This document shows, piece after piece, positions 21,881 to 32,906 of a stretch of 64,000 bases of DNA. Under the pieces are notes generated by a model. It saw only the letters and a list, made by a program, of their open reading frames with translations. It was not told where the DNA came from and searched no databases. Every line of letters begins with the position of its first letter. Within the stretch, counting starts at the first letter, position 1. The DNA is taken from assembly GCA_023053685.1 (NCBI GenBank), contig JALIGW010000002.1:46961778-47025777 (forward strand), written 5' to 3'. Made by a program: the position numbers and the translations under genes. The DNA comes from Diadophis punctatus similis. Its lineage: Eukaryota; Chordata; Lepidosauria; Squamata; Dipsadidae.

Positions 21881-23189
21881 CTAAAAGGAGGTAGTACTGA
21901 CCAAAACAACTGGAAAAAATTAACAGGATTTATGAATAAAAGTAATATATGCACAGAGGGTTGGAGTTTACTCACACTTTACTAAGTTAGGGAAATGTGT
22001 CATAAAGAGATAGACCTGACTGACTGACTGAAGCAAAGATCATACAGACTACAGAGATTAAAAGGATAGTTAGGAGATGGATTACAAAGAAACTCATCAA
22101 TTTCCCTAAGGCCTGGAATGTGTGATGATACAGATGAAGTATTCACAATCTGATTCATAACACATACCTAATCTCTGCATATTGTACATTATAGTAAGGA
22201 TTTTCAGAAGAGTGACAGATTATCTATTGTATAATTATCAAGGGAAGCACAATCACATCTCTTTAAAGTATTACTTTTCAGATACTGCAGTAGATTCATG
22301 TCCTAAAAGGTATGCATAGAAAAAATAAAATCAAATGAGTTTGCCCTTGGGGCTGATCCTTAGCAGAAAAAGGATATAGGGTAAAAAAAACTGTTATCTC
22401 ATTAAGAATACACAAAGTCACATTAAAGCCTGATCTGAAGAATGAGAAATAGAAGTAGTTTGTCAAACACTAAACAAATTGCTTTAGAATGAAAGAAAGA
22501 ATAATGGAAAGCACATTTCATTGTGTAATTGCTATCACATTTAGGCAGTGATAGCATGAAATGCTGATCAGCATCTGATCTGAACATCATTTTTTCCTCA
22601 GCATAAAGTCACTCTTTGCTGTGACAAGAAAGCAGTGAAAAATAATGATTCAGAAGAATTGCGGAACTTGTTCAAAAAAAATGAAATATATTTGTTAATA
22701 AAAACCATGAAAAGGACCTAGAATCCTTAAATGCAGTTCTATCCTGTTAATTGTTAAATTGCTTGGCTAAATGTTAAAGAATAAATTACTTGCCTCCTAA
22801 CAGTGTGCAGTTCTTTTAAAGTGGATGTAAATGGTCATTATCTAGCATTATAAGAGGCAATAGTAGCAGACATAGTTTTCAAATTGAAGCTTTTATTAAA
22901 CATGCTTTGATATATACAAAGCCACTTTGTCTTTTACTCTTTAGTTGTTTTGCTGGGGATTTTTAAAAAGGGCAGTAGTAGAAAAAACATAGGTGGACTC
23001 CAAAGGTCACTCAGACTAGACTACTTCATACATAACAATAAGGATTGTTACAAGATAAAGACTTGAGTTGTTGAGAGTTGAGAATTGGGCAGCATACAAG
23101 TCTAACAAATTTATTACTAATCTGAAAGCATCTTTTTTGTAACCCACAGCAACAACTTAACTGCCCTTTAAGGAACTTTAATCCATAAA
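21881..23189. other. Spacer, no gene seen
   Basis: AT-rich with no recognisable coding or repeat family. Confidence 0.4.
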
Positions 23190-23330
23190 ATGTTGGACTT
23201 GAGAAGTCCTAAGTTCAAGGTTTTGCTTGACATCATAGTTATTCAAATTATTTCATTACATAAACTCAAAGGACAGACTTGATGGACCACTCGGTCTTCA
23301 TCAGTTTTCTTTGTTTATATATTTCTAAAT
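23190..23330 (+). mobile_element. Degenerate CR1 LINE 3' end
   Basis: 'gacttgatggaccactcggt' followed by 'cttcatcagttttctttg' matches the pattern of CR1 3' UTRs. No coding region remains. Confidence 0.5.
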
Positions 23331-24499
23331 GCCAGGCCTCCCCAAAAAAGCCATGAATGACATGTGAAGTTACCTCCGAGTAGTTATTTATTTTTGTACA
23401 CTATTAGCAGAATCTTGCCAGACCAAAGCATATATCTGCATAACTATTAGATATACTTTGTGAATGGTTAGGGAGGTGTCCATTTACGTCCTTTTCCTGC
23501 CCACCAGATATTTGAAGCTTTGCTGTCTCTTTGCCATCTGGGAAACAGCCCCTCCTTCCTATTATTCTGGACCACATTCCATAATTACTTCTCTTCAGTG
23601 ATTTCCCCCTGTCCCTCTCAATATTATTATGGTGAGAATAAAATTACATGGAGGTTCCAGGTGTGCAACCTTGAGCTCTTGAAGAAAAGGCAAAATTTAC
23701 ATTCTGTGAAGAAATAGACAATCATATAAATGCTATGCATTCCTTCTAACCTTTCCGAATTGCTTCACGTTCACTGTTTCACATACTTTTTCATATTTAG
23801 TATTTTGTATTTCTGTGAAGTCAAAGTATAATTCCACACAACAGGTATATATTTTAAGCCAACAGTTAAGAAAATAAGGGGTGGGGCTATTAATTTTTAT
23901 TTTGTAGATCTTTGTGTCATTATGAACGAATGATTGTAAGCTGAAAATGAGACTAAGTATACAGGCAGGAGCAGAAGATTACATTGGGAGCCAAATCTGG
24001 TATATTGAAAAATTCTAGGAATCCCAAAAGTGTGCAAAAAGATATGCCTAATTTCTCTAGTACCAAAGTTCACTTAGCACAAAATAGACAAATAAAAACA
24101 TGTTCATGAATCTCCCCAACAATAAGTCTTTGCTAATGTTTAGATGGAGAATTCAAGAAGCCAAAACTGATCCAGCTCCAAAGAAACCAGGCAATTGAAG
24201 AGACAAGGCCCAAAGGCCTTATGTTTGCCTGGAAATGGGTCTCTTCATAAATAAATTAAAAAAAAGTCTGTAGAATTAAATACCTATTTAAAGGAGAATT
24301 CATTCTTCATGATGGGACAGCATAGAATCCTTTTCAATTGTATGGCTTCCTAAAGCAGAAAATAAGCCTTTTACATGGCTTGATATTTTGCCTCTGTTTG
24401 AAATGAGTATATGGTTTTGGCTTGATTTCTGGCCTTGGTGTCTGGCTATTATTGACGCAGAATACTGATCAGGTTTATGTAGCTGCAGAAATATTTATT
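23331..24499. other. Spacer, no gene seen
   Basis: No recognised features; AT-rich. Confidence 0.4.
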
Positions 24500-24676
24500 A
24501 CCTAGACCAGTGATGGTGAACCTTTTTTTTCTCGGGTGCCGAAAGCACGTGTGCGCACGCTATCGCACATGCGCGAGTGCCCACACCCATAATTCAATGC
24601 CTGGGGAGGGCAAAAACGGCCTCCCCCACCCTCCCGGAAGCCCTCTGGAGGCCAGAAATGGCCCATTCTCCATAGT

Positions 24677-24779
24677 GGGTGGCGCTAGCCTCCAAGATTG
24701 GGATGACCTCATCCATCAGCCAATCAGGACTGAGTCTGACCTCATATAAAAGCTGTCACTGTGCCATAATCCCCCTCTT
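24677..24779 (+). repeat. Left terminal inverted repeat of DIRS, with TATA-like box
   Basis: Identical over 103 bp to the reverse complement of 30011-30113. It contains 'tataaaa' at 24745-24751, placed to start transcription of the element. The mirror copy faces inward at the other end. Confidence 0.92.
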
Positions 24780-25402
24780 TCGACTCAGTCCTAGGCCTAG
24801 GATTGTTTCTCCCCAGTCGCTGCCCTCGACAGGCTTTTGGGCCTTGGGTGGGCTCTTGGGTCTCATTAGACCCCATCGGGTGACTTGCGGCCTCTTCGGC
24901 AGTAACTCGACTGCTCAGGCCCCGTCGGGAGGATTGCGGCCTCTTCGGCAGCAGTCTTGGCTGCGAGGCTCCTCACCTGATTGGCTGCCTTTTTTCGCGC
25001 TCGGAGGAGCGGCTCTCCCGCCCCTCAGCTGTTTCCTCGCACCGAAATCTTCGCGCAAGCGCACTCCGAGGGCTCGTCATCCCTGCAGACCTCCGGGAAC
25101 GCCCCGAGCCGACGGACTGCCTCAACGCTTGCCGCGCAGCCGCAGTTCACCCGTCCATGTCACAGGGAATCCCCCTGTGACGCGCCCGCTCCTCAGCTGG
25201 CCCGCGGCTCCCGGGCGCTGTGATCCACCGCGGCGGTCCTCTCCTTCCCTCGCCGGCCGCAGAACCGGACCCAGGGGATCTTGGCCAGAGCGACAGAGCC
25301 CCTCGTAGCCACGAGAACCTTCTGACTGGTGGACAGAGCTCTTGGGCCGTAAAAGCGCCCTCCTCCCTGCTTCTCCTCCTGGCATCACCAGCCTCAGCCA
25401 GC

Positions 25403-26866
25403 ATGTCGGATAAGGCCACCTCGGGCAAAAATAAGCCCAGGCAGGCCAAAGATAAGGAGGGTGGGACGGCCAAGGCATCATCCTCTTCACCTGGCCATCG
25501 GGATCGCTCCCCCCTCAGGCAGGACCAGGAAAAGGCCTGCTCCTCTTCCAAGAGCGGTCGCTCTGGTAAGGACAAGGACAAGACTTCCAAGGACACAGCC
25601 CGCTCCATGCCGCCCCCTGCTGCTGCACCACCCATTGCGCACCATGAGCCCTCTGGCAATTCTGTCCAGAGGGACAGGCGCTCATCAGGCACCTTCTTGG
25701 CCCAAGCAGCACCCTCCCCTCCGCCAGCCATCCAGCCACCTCGGCCCACCCAACCGGCCCTTCCGGCAGCTGGCCCATCATCACCAATGGCCAATGCTGA
25801 TCAGGGGTCCCCATTGTCTCTCCACGCTCAGGACGAGCCAAAGGGTGAGGCGGACTTGGACCTCTCTGAGGATGAGGACCTCGCTCCTGAGGCCCCAGTG
25901 GTTACCGGTTTGTTCAACCCCGCCTTATTCAAGTCGTTGCTCCATAAGGCCAGGGCCACGGCCAAGTTCTCCTCAAAGGACCAAACACCGGCCGGAGAGG
26001 AACCGGAGGACCCCCTCTTTGAGGAGACCACCTCTCAGGTTGAGGTTGTACCCGCCCCCAAGCTGTTCGTGGAATCGGTGCTGAAGCAGTGGACATCCCC
26101 GACGGCCGGTGTCGCCCCCTCCACAGCGGACAAGCGTTTCTTTAATGTTTCCTCCACCCTGGCTCAGCACCTGCCAGTTCCCCCGGTGGAGTCTGCCATC
26201 AAGGCACTATACTCACCCGCACAAATGCCCGGGGACTCTGAGGAATTGCTCCACCCAGAGGACAGATGCACAGAACAGGCCCTGCAGAAGACGCACCAGG
26301 CGGCCGCTTGGGCGGTCAAGGCTTCTGCGACGGCATCCTTTTTTTGCCGGACGTCCATTCGTTGGCTAAAGGCTCTTCAGGAGCACCTGCCCCCCTCAGA
26401 TGTCCGTGCGAGACAGGACATCAACAAACTCATTGCGGCCTCGCAATTCACATCGGACGCCATGCTCCAGGCCACCCGATTCGCAACCAGAGCCATGGGC
26501 ACATCGGTGGTGGCGCGCAGGATGCACTGGCTGAGGAGTTGGCCTGCTGACTGTCGGCACAAGTGGCGACTCGCCGGGGCTCCGGTGGTTCACAAGTCGC
26601 TTTTCGGTGAGGCCCTTGATCCCTACCTAATCGAGACTAAGGACAAGCGCAAGGTCTTGCCTAACTCTACCAGGAAGGCACAGGCCAAGCCTCAGAACCC
26701 TGCCCCGGCGTTCCCCAGACGCCAGTACAGAGCGCCTTCCTATAATCAAAACAGATCACGGGCCTCGCCCCGACAGACTCAGGGCCAGGATAGGGCTAAT
26801 TCCAACCAACAACCTAAGCGCCCTTTTCGGAAGGCAGGCGGTCGCTCCTTCCGCCGCTACAAGTAG
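25403..26866 (+). CDS. DIRS Gag-like protein, 487 codons
   Basis: Start chosen at the ATG of MSDKATSGKNKPRQ; upstream in-frame sequence lacks an ATG. The N-terminal 150 residues are rich in Ser, Pro, Lys and Ala and probably disordered. A middle region (about residues 150-400) is acidic then mixed ('DLDLSEDEDLAPEAP'). The C-terminus is strongly basic ('QYRAPSYNQNRSR', 'RPFRKAGGRSFRRYK'), suited to nucleic acid binding. No zinc knuckle is seen. The assignment as Gag rests mainly on position: first frame in a DIRS element, ending where the RT frame begins (TAG overlaps the first codon of the next frame). The frame is intact. Confidence 0.8.
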   Translation: MSDKATSGKNKPRQAKDKEGGTAKASSSSPGHRDRSPLRQDQEKACSSSKSGRSGKDKDKTSKDTARSMPPPAAAPPIAHHEPSGNSVQRDRRSSGTFLAQAAPSPPPAIQPPRPTQPALPAAGPSSPMANADQGSPLSLHAQDEPKGEADLDLSEDEDLAPEAPVVTGLFNPALFKSLLHKARATAKFSSKDQTPAGEEPEDPLFEETTSQVEVVPAPKLFVESVLKQWTSPTAGVAPSTADKRFFNVSSTLAQHLPVPPVESAIKALYSPAQMPGDSEELLHPEDRCTEQALQKTHQAAAWAVKASATASFFCRTSIRWLKALQEHLPPSDVRARQDINKLIAASQFTSDAMLQATRFATRAMGTSVVARRMHWLRSWPADCRHKWRLAGAPVVHKSLFGEALDPYLIETKDKRKVLPNSTRKAQAKPQNPAPAFPRRQYRAPSYNQNRSRASPRQTQGQDRANSNQQPKRPFRKAGGRSFRRYK

Positions 26867-28755
26867 TGGACCCAGCTTCTCCCATTGGGGGTCGCCTGCG
26901 ATTTTTCGCTAGGCGGTGGGAGGAGATTACTACGGACGCTTGGGTCCGCGAGACCCTGTCACTTGGACTCGCTTTAGATCTCCTCTCCACCCCCCCCCCG
27001 GATTCCTTCATGAGGTGCTCCCAGTCCTCCAACCCGCAGAAGCAGGCCCAGATGCTTGAAGCCATCCAGCATCTGCTGGAAATTGAGGCCATCCAGCGGG
27101 TCCCGGAGGACCAGCGGGGGCAAGGATTCTATTCCAATTTGTTCCTCGTGGAGAAATAGTCGGGTGGGTGGAGAGCGGTCTTGGACCTCAAGCGCCTTAA
27201 TAAGTTCTTGGTGTACAAGAAATTTAAGATGCATACTCTACAGTCCATATTGGACGGCATTCGTCAGGGTGACTTTATGTGCTCTATCGACCTCACTGAG
27301 GCATATTTGCATGTCCCAATTCGGCCTTCCCACCAAAAGTTCCTGCGGTTCTCATATGACAACGAACACTATCAGTATTCGGCCCTACCATTCGGCCTCT
27401 CATCGGCACCCAGGGTCTTCACAAAGATTCTGGCCCCCCTTGCGGCTCACTTGAGGGCAGTGCCGATTCGAATACAGTGTTACCTCGACGACATTTTAAT
27501 TCAGTCGTCTTCCCTGGCCCGGGCAGAGCTGGACCTGCAGACCACCATGGATGTTCTGCAATACCATGGCTTCTCCCTCAACCTGGAGAAGAGCCACTTG
27601 ATTCCCTCCACTCGCATCACTCACTTGGGGGCCATTGTGGACTCTCTGGAGTGCAGGGTGTATCTGTCGGAGGAAAGACAACTCAGCCTTTCCTCTCTGA
27701 CCCAACAGGTTCTTGGACAGGGGCGGGTTCCGCTGAACCTCCTGTCCTCCCTGTTGGGAAAGATGATATCCGCTATACATATAATACCTTGGGCACAACT
27801 GCACTCCAGAGACCTCCAATGGTTTCTTTTGCCGTTTCAGCGGGCGAACAAGTCCAACTCATCGGCCAAAGTCCAGCTCCCGACGGCGGTCCGACGGTCC
27901 CTGCACTGGTGGCGGTCCCCGGCGATCAGCAACGGTTCCAGCTTCCTCGAGCCTCGCCGGGTAACGGTGACATCGGATGCCAGCCTCTACAGGTGGGGCA
28001 CCCACACATCGTCCCACGTGGCACAGGGCACCTGGACCGCTGTGGAATCAACGGCCAGCATCAACCTCCTGGAGCTACGAGCGGCGTCCCTGGGCCTCCG
28101 GCAATTCCAGCATCTTCTGACTGGGCAGCACGTCCTCCTGTTGACGGACAACGTGACCACCAAAGCCCACGTCAACAGGCAAGGTGGGACTGTCTCACGC
28201 CGCCTGCTCTCCGAGGCCAAGGAATTGGGCCTCTGTGCGGAAAGGCACCTCCTCTCGCTCAGAGCGGAGCACATCTCAGGGGTGTCGAACCGCACAGCAG
28301 ACTGGCTCAGCCGACACAACGTCGACACGGCGGAGTGGGCCCTGCACCCGGACATTTTTCGGGAGTTGACTGCCCGGTTTGGCAACCCGGTGGCCGACCT
28401 CTTTGCGACCCCGCTGAATGCCAAGCTCCCGCGCTTCATCACGCGGTATCGGACGCCCGACGCGATGGACACGGACGCCCTCCATTGTCCGTGGCCAAAG
28501 GGTCTACTCTACGCATTTCCGCCCCTTCCACTCATTCCCCGAGTTATCAGGAAGATGCTAGACGAGCAGGCGGAACTGATCCTATTGGCCCCCCACTGGC
28601 CGCGACGGGCGTGGTTCGCGGATCTCAAGTCACTCTCGACCGGCCCATCCTGGAGGATCCCGCAGACCACATCGTTGCTCTCCCAGGGGTCAGTTCAGCA
28701 CCCGGATCCGCAGTGGCTCCAACTGACCACCTGGCGCTTGAGCGGCGCACCCTAA
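26866..28755 (+). pseudogene. DIRS RT / RNase H / methyltransferase frame with one in-frame stop
   Basis: The frame overlaps the gag stop and reads 'PIGGRLRFFARRWEEIT', 'EAIQRVPEDQRGQGFYSNLF', then a TAG at 27157-27159 inside the RT, immediately before 'SGGWRAVLDLKRLNKFL'. Downstream in the same frame are 'MCSIDLTEAYLHVPI', 'YSALPFGLSSAPRVFTKIL' and the active site CYLDDILI (Asp codons at 27487 and 27490). RNase H follows ('TVTSDASLYRWG', 'LLLTDNVTTKAHVN', 'ISGVSNRTADWLS'), then a DIRS-type Dam-like methyltransferase region ('DLFATPLNAKLPRF', 'GLLYAFPPLPLI', 'LILLAPHWPRRAWFADL'). A single substitution explains the stop; otherwise the frame is open for over 600 codons. The end overlaps the recombinase frame. 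Confidence 0.9.
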
Positions 28756-29816
28756 CTCTTCGCGGGGTCCCCGAGTGCATTATCCGTACTTTGCTTTCCT
28801 CACGCCAGGCCTCCACCATACGCATCTATAACTCCACCTGGAGGACGTTTCACGATTGGTGTGTCGCCGCCGGCTTTGATCCTATCGACCTTTCCGTCAT
28901 ACAGGTCCTCCAATTTCTGCAAGCGGGTCTCAACAAGGGTCTCTCGCCCAGCACCTTGCGGCGACAGGTGGTGGCGCTTTCAACGGTCCTTTCCTGCCAT
29001 TCTTCTGCGCCTTTGTCAACGCATCCCTTGGTCGTTCGCTTCTTGAAGACGGCGGTCATTATCTCGCCTCCAGTGGTGCATAGGTACCCCACCTGGGACC
29101 TGCAGAGGGTTCTTCTGGCACTGACCGAGGCCCCCTACGAGCCCCTCCGGACAGTCTCGCTGCAGCACCTTACGCATAAGGTTGCCTTTTTGGTAGCGAT
29201 TACTTCAGCCCGGAGAATATCCGAACTGGCAGCCCTATCCGTCCGGGACGATCTCTGTATCTTTCATCCGGACCGGGTGGTACTCCGCCTTGACCCCACG
29301 TTCCTGCCCAAGGTCAATACGTACTTCCACAGGGCACAGGAAGTGGTCCTTCCTTCTTTCTGCTCCCCGCCTGCAACGCCGACCGAGCGCAAGTGGCACA
29401 CTGTCGATGTGAGGCGGGCTATCGAAATCTACAGGGTTCGCACGGCGCCATTTTGCCGCTCGGAGTCCTTGTTCGTGGGATTCCACGCCTCGTCCTTGGG
29501 CCGCAAGGCATCTGCGGCGATGGTCGGTCGCTGGATACGCGCGGTGATCGCGGACGTTTACCGACAGCAGGACTTGCCTCGTCCGCCACATCTGACGGCG
29601 CACTCGACGCGTAGTGCCGCCACCACGGCAGCTTGGGCTACTAATGCCTCTTTGGAGGAACTGTGCCGAGCGGCGACGTGGTCTTCTCCGTTGCCCTTTA
29701 TCAGACACTATAAAGTAGACTCCTTTGCCTCGGCTGAGGCGGATTTTGGGCGCAGAGTCTTGCAGACCATGGTGGCTCCTGACGGGGTCTACGATTCTGG
29801 TGACAACCCTCCCTAG
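28713..29816 (+). CDS. DIRS tyrosine recombinase (YR), open frame
   Basis: Phage-integrase-type recombinase that replaces the DDE integrase in DIRS elements and inserts the circular DNA product. Catalytic residues are in place: Arg in 'ITSARRISELAAL' (codon 29211), His-x-x-Arg in 'AHSTRSAATT' (His 29601, Arg 29610) and the Tyr nucleophile in 'PFIRHYKVDSF' (codon 29709). The N-terminal core-binding part is 'STIRIYNSTWRTFHDWCVAA' and following. The domain start is approximate: the frame is open back to 27477 through sequence overlapping RT/RNase H in another frame. The only ATG upstream of the domain is at 27819, so translation may use frameshifting, reinitiation or splicing. No stop interrupts it. 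Confidence 0.88.
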   Translation: MAPTDHLALERRTLTLRGVPECIIRTLLSSRQASTIRIYNSTWRTFHDWCVAAGFDPIDLSVIQVLQFLQAGLNKGLSPSTLRRQVVALSTVLSCHSSAPLSTHPLVVRFLKTAVIISPPVVHRYPTWDLQRVLLALTEAPYEPLRTVSLQHLTHKVAFLVAITSARRISELAALSVRDDLCIFHPDRVVLRLDPTFLPKVNTYFHRAQEVVLPSFCSPPATPTERKWHTVDVRRAIEIYRVRTAPFCRSESLFVGFHASSLGRKASAAMVGRWIRAVIADVYRQQDLPRPPHLTAHSTRSAATTAAWATNASLEELCRAATWSSPLPFIRHYKVDSFASAEADFGRRVLQTMVAPDGVYDSGDNPP

Positions 29817-29842
29817 GGGACAATACTGCTTTGGTATGTCCC

Positions 29843-29940
29843 AATCTTGGAGGCTAGCGCCACCCACTATGGAGAAAGGGTGTTGTTACTTACCTGAACG
29901 CCCATTCTCGTAGGGTGGCGCTAGCCTCCAAGTCCCTCCC
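29843..29940 (+). repeat. Internal complementary region of DIRS
   Basis: Reads as the reverse complement of the element's two outer ends joined: 29843-29875 complements the left terminus (from 24666) and 29877-29938 complements the right terminus (to 30152). This is the classic DIRS1 arrangement used to template and close the circular intermediate. Confidence 0.9.
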
Positions 29941-30010
29941 TTTTGGGTGTTGTACATACTGAAGGTGTGCGTGGGGGATAAACTATGGGTCTGACCTACT
30001 CCTTCGTCTC

Positions 30011-30113
30011 AAGAGGGGGATTATGGCACAGTGACAGCTTTTATATGAGGTCAGACTCAGTCCTGATTGGCTGATGGATGAGGTCATCCCAATCTTGGAG
30101 GCTAGCGCCACCC
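30011..30113 (-). repeat. Right terminal inverted repeat of DIRS
   Basis: Exact reverse complement of 24677-24779. The right terminus continues outward to about 30152. Confidence 0.92.
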
Positions 30114-30411
30114 TATGAGAATGGGCGTTCAGGTAAGTAACAACGCCCTTTTCCTGACTTCCGGTGGGCCCAGTAGGCTTCCCTGGAACCTGGACAGGGC
30201 AAAAACACCGTCTTTTGCCGCCCCCGTCCCCAGAGGCCCTCCGGAAGCCGAAAATGCCGTCCCAGAGCCTCCGCGTGAGCTGAAAACCAGCTGGCTGGCG
30301 TGCACATGCGAGTTGGAGCTAAGCTAGGGTAATGGCTCGCATGCCGGCAGACATGGCTCCGCATGCCACCTGTGGCACACGTGCCATAGGTTCGCCATCA
30401 CTGACCTAGAC

Positions 30412-30891
30412 CGATCTGTAGATCCAGAGATTTTATTTGAGCATGTGAAAGTAAATAATGATGTCCCTAAAGGTACAATATTGGCTGTGTATATGTACAT
30501 AGCTGTTATATTCCAGTAAAGAAATACAGAAAACTCTAATTGCTCCCACCTGATGATTCTCCAGATTTTGGTAGCCTAGAACTGATAGCTCTATTCCATT
30601 CAAAATATCCCTACTTCCCCAAAGGAGGAAGCAGTCTGATTCCTCTGTGGTCTTTAGCTATAACTCTCTCAGTATTCTGGTGGTTCTTCAGTTCTCTGGT
30701 GGAAACTTTTAAGAGACATTTTCCCATAACAGTCAGTTAAAAGTGCCTTTAGATCAAATGCCTCCTGCCAAGCAAATATTAACACATTATATCAAGTTTC
30801 TTCAATATGTCCCATTGCTCATAGGGAGGTCTGTATTTTCTGTGACCATATCTCTAGAACCAGGTGTCTTTCTAACATTTGTTTTTCCTCC
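30412..30891. other. Spacer, no gene seen
   Basis: AT-rich; nothing recognised. Confidence 0.4.
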
Positions 30892-30899
30892 CTCTGGGG

Positions 30900-31266
30900 C
30901 AGGGGTAGGTTCCTCCCGGTTCGGACCGGTTCGCCCGAACTGGTAGCGACCCGCTGGTGACGTCACAATGACATCACCGACCTGGTTCGGTCGGTGCCGG
31001 TCCGTGGGCGCCACCATCTTTTCTTTTACTTTTTTTGAATTTTTTTAAAAAAATTTGAATTTTTTAAATTTTTTTTTCTTTTGAGCATGCGTAGAAGCCG
31101 AGTTTCCAGCACTGTGCATGCGGTCGCCATCTTGTTTTCGGCTTTTTAAAATTTTTTTTATTTTTTTCAAATTTTTCGGCACTGCGCATGTGCGCACCCA
31201 CGAGGTGCACCCATGCGGCGTGGGAGGAAGCAAACCGGCAGCAAGGTAAGTTAGAAACCCCCCCTG
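30900..31266 (+). mobile_element. hAT-type MITE (CAGNGGTGGGTTC family)
   Basis: Starts CAGGGGTAGGTTCC, ends AGAAACCCCCCCTG, with a perfect 8-bp duplication ctctgggg (30892-30899 and 31267-31274). The interior has 'ccggttcggaccggttcgcc' and 'gcactgcgcatgtgcgc' with T-rich runs. Non-coding. Confidence 0.93.
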
Positions 31267-31274
31267 CTCTGGGG

Positions 31275-32694
31275 ATTATACATTCAAACTCCTCTATTCC
31301 TTCCTTGCATTTTTCATAATGCAAGGTAATCCTTCCAAATCTACTTCTGCAGGCATTGGCTCACTGACTGCAGTGCTATCCCACAATACCTGTGCATATT
31401 CTGTAATCACATTGTGGGAAAAGCATGTGGGAAGCATTGTGTTGATTCTTTACATAATCAACACTCTTCCCACACTGAACTGCTGGGATGAAGTGTAATT
31501 TCATGTGAAGGGAGAGCAGGAAAGAACCTCTTGGCAGCTGCAAGTATGTGTGAACAAACCCACTCAAATCTGATGTCACCACATGAGCAGCAATTCCTGT
31601 GATTTTATACATATTTAGACAGTCATCTTTTTAAAGCCATATGCTATGGAAGAAAAAAAACATGATTGTATTAAAACGGATTAAAACAGACAAATTGGTG
31701 TAGCCCAACCACAAAACTTTAACTCAGATAAAAAGACATGATTTCCAACACAAGTTGACCTATATTCATGAGCAAACAATTCTACAACTATTGAGAAACA
31801 AAGAATTTTTAAATGTCTTCTTCCATATAATTTTCATCTGCAAACCTCTTTCTTATTCAAACTGGACATGTGAAAGTTAATTGGGTGTAGATGTAAGGAC
31901 ATAAATATTGATACAATACTCCTACACACCTGGATCCAACTTTATCTGAATAAATGAGCCTTTCGCAAACTTTCATATTCAATAAATGAAGTACAGCAGA
32001 GATACGATGATATTAGAGATGGGATTTGTTAAGCACAATCTTTGTCCCAATACAATTTTAATCTCCACATGTGCAAACTGACCTCCTATAGAGAACTACA
32101 ATTTAAAAGATGTTCTAGTTTGATTTTTGGAACCCAGAACAGAATGCAATTGGGTCTTGAAAATGGTTTGGCTGAAATTCTTTCTGTTCTTATTGATCCA
32201 AGCAATATCTAATGACTGGGCTCACACACCATTTTTAAATCCAGCCATTGACAACTTTAAACTGCAATTTTGCCTTAGCATGACATGTAAACCAGACAAT
32301 TGCTGTCTATTCAATCAATCATGATAATACAAGCCATAGCTTAGAATAATGTGTAAACATCACTTGGTGTCTAGAATGCTAAGTGGGCAAAAGAGAAAAA
32401 GCTGCATTTTGCTGGTGTGAGGTTCTCCAGTTCAGCTGAGGAAAGAAGCTACAAAATATTTTGTAAGTCAATTATCCCATTGTAGCCCATCAAGGGCAGA
32501 TCAAGGACAGATTATCTTTATAACATTCCCAAGTAATGTTGCCAAAGCAGCAGAAGTTGAGGGCCCTAGTTAAAATGAGTAGGATGATCCTCAAACATGG
32601 TCTGCCACATGTTGATGCAAGTGACATCATGCCTAACAATCTAAAGGACCATTAGTTAACACTATTAATAGAGTGTGAGAAATTCTTATATTGA
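31275..32694. other. Spacer, no gene seen
   Basis: AT-rich; no family recognised. 31390-31470 holds a weak local inverted repeat around 'cacaatgcttcccac'-like sequence. Confidence 0.4.
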
Positions 32695-32880
32695 AACATA
32701 TAAGAACAGCCCTGATGGATTAGGGCAAATCCACCTTTTACAACATTTCATTTCTTGTGGTTCCCACCTAGTCTCTAATGGACTTTACAAGCAGGAAATG
32801 ACAACTACCCTTTGTCTTCCATGAACACTTCCTAAGTACTACTTGAGAGCATAGTGCTCTTGATCTACAAGTCACATTGA
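32695..32880 (-). mobile_element. Degenerate CR1-type LINE fragment
   Basis: 'ataagaacagccctgatgga' and 'caagcaggaaatgacaacta' match the pattern of a common amniote CR1 3' region in reverse orientation. No coding sequence is intact. Confidence 0.55.
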
Positions 32881-32906
32881 ATTCTCAAAACTAATACCCC
32901 TTAATG

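Larger units (their letters stand above)
24666..30152 (+). mobile_element. DIRS-type tyrosine-recombinase retrotransposon, nearly complete
   Basis: About 5.49 kb with 103-bp perfectly matching terminal inverted repeats (24677-24779 and 30011-30113), an internal complementary region at about 29843-29940, and gag, RT/RNase H/methyltransferase and tyrosine recombinase frames in DIRS order. No integrase, protease or LTRs, as expected. Boundaries come from comparing both termini with the internal region: the left unit starts 'ttctccatag' and the right unit ends 'acaacgcccttt'. No target duplication is seen, as expected for recombinase-mediated insertion. The GC-rich coding region contrasts with AT-rich flanks. 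Confidence 0.93.
24508..30403 (+). mobile_element. hAT MITE (CAGTGATGG family) split by a DIRS element
   Basis: Left end CAGTGATGGTGAACC at 24508, right end GGTTCGCCATCACTG ending at 30403, with a perfect 8-bp duplication acctagac (24500-24507 and 30404-30411). The MITE itself is only about 410 bp (24508-24665 plus 30153-30403); the rest is the inserted DIRS element. An uninterrupted relative of about 412 bp lies at 34078-34489. Confidence 0.93.

Noticed and set aside
24679..25308. Pro/Arg-rich frame upstream of DIRS gag
   Set aside because: It begins inside the terminal repeat without a supported start and has no domain; GC-rich leader sequence explains the open frame.
25147..25794. Long minus-strand frames opposite DIRS gag and YR
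   Set aside because: They are antisense shadows of GC-rich coding sequence without recognisable motifs.
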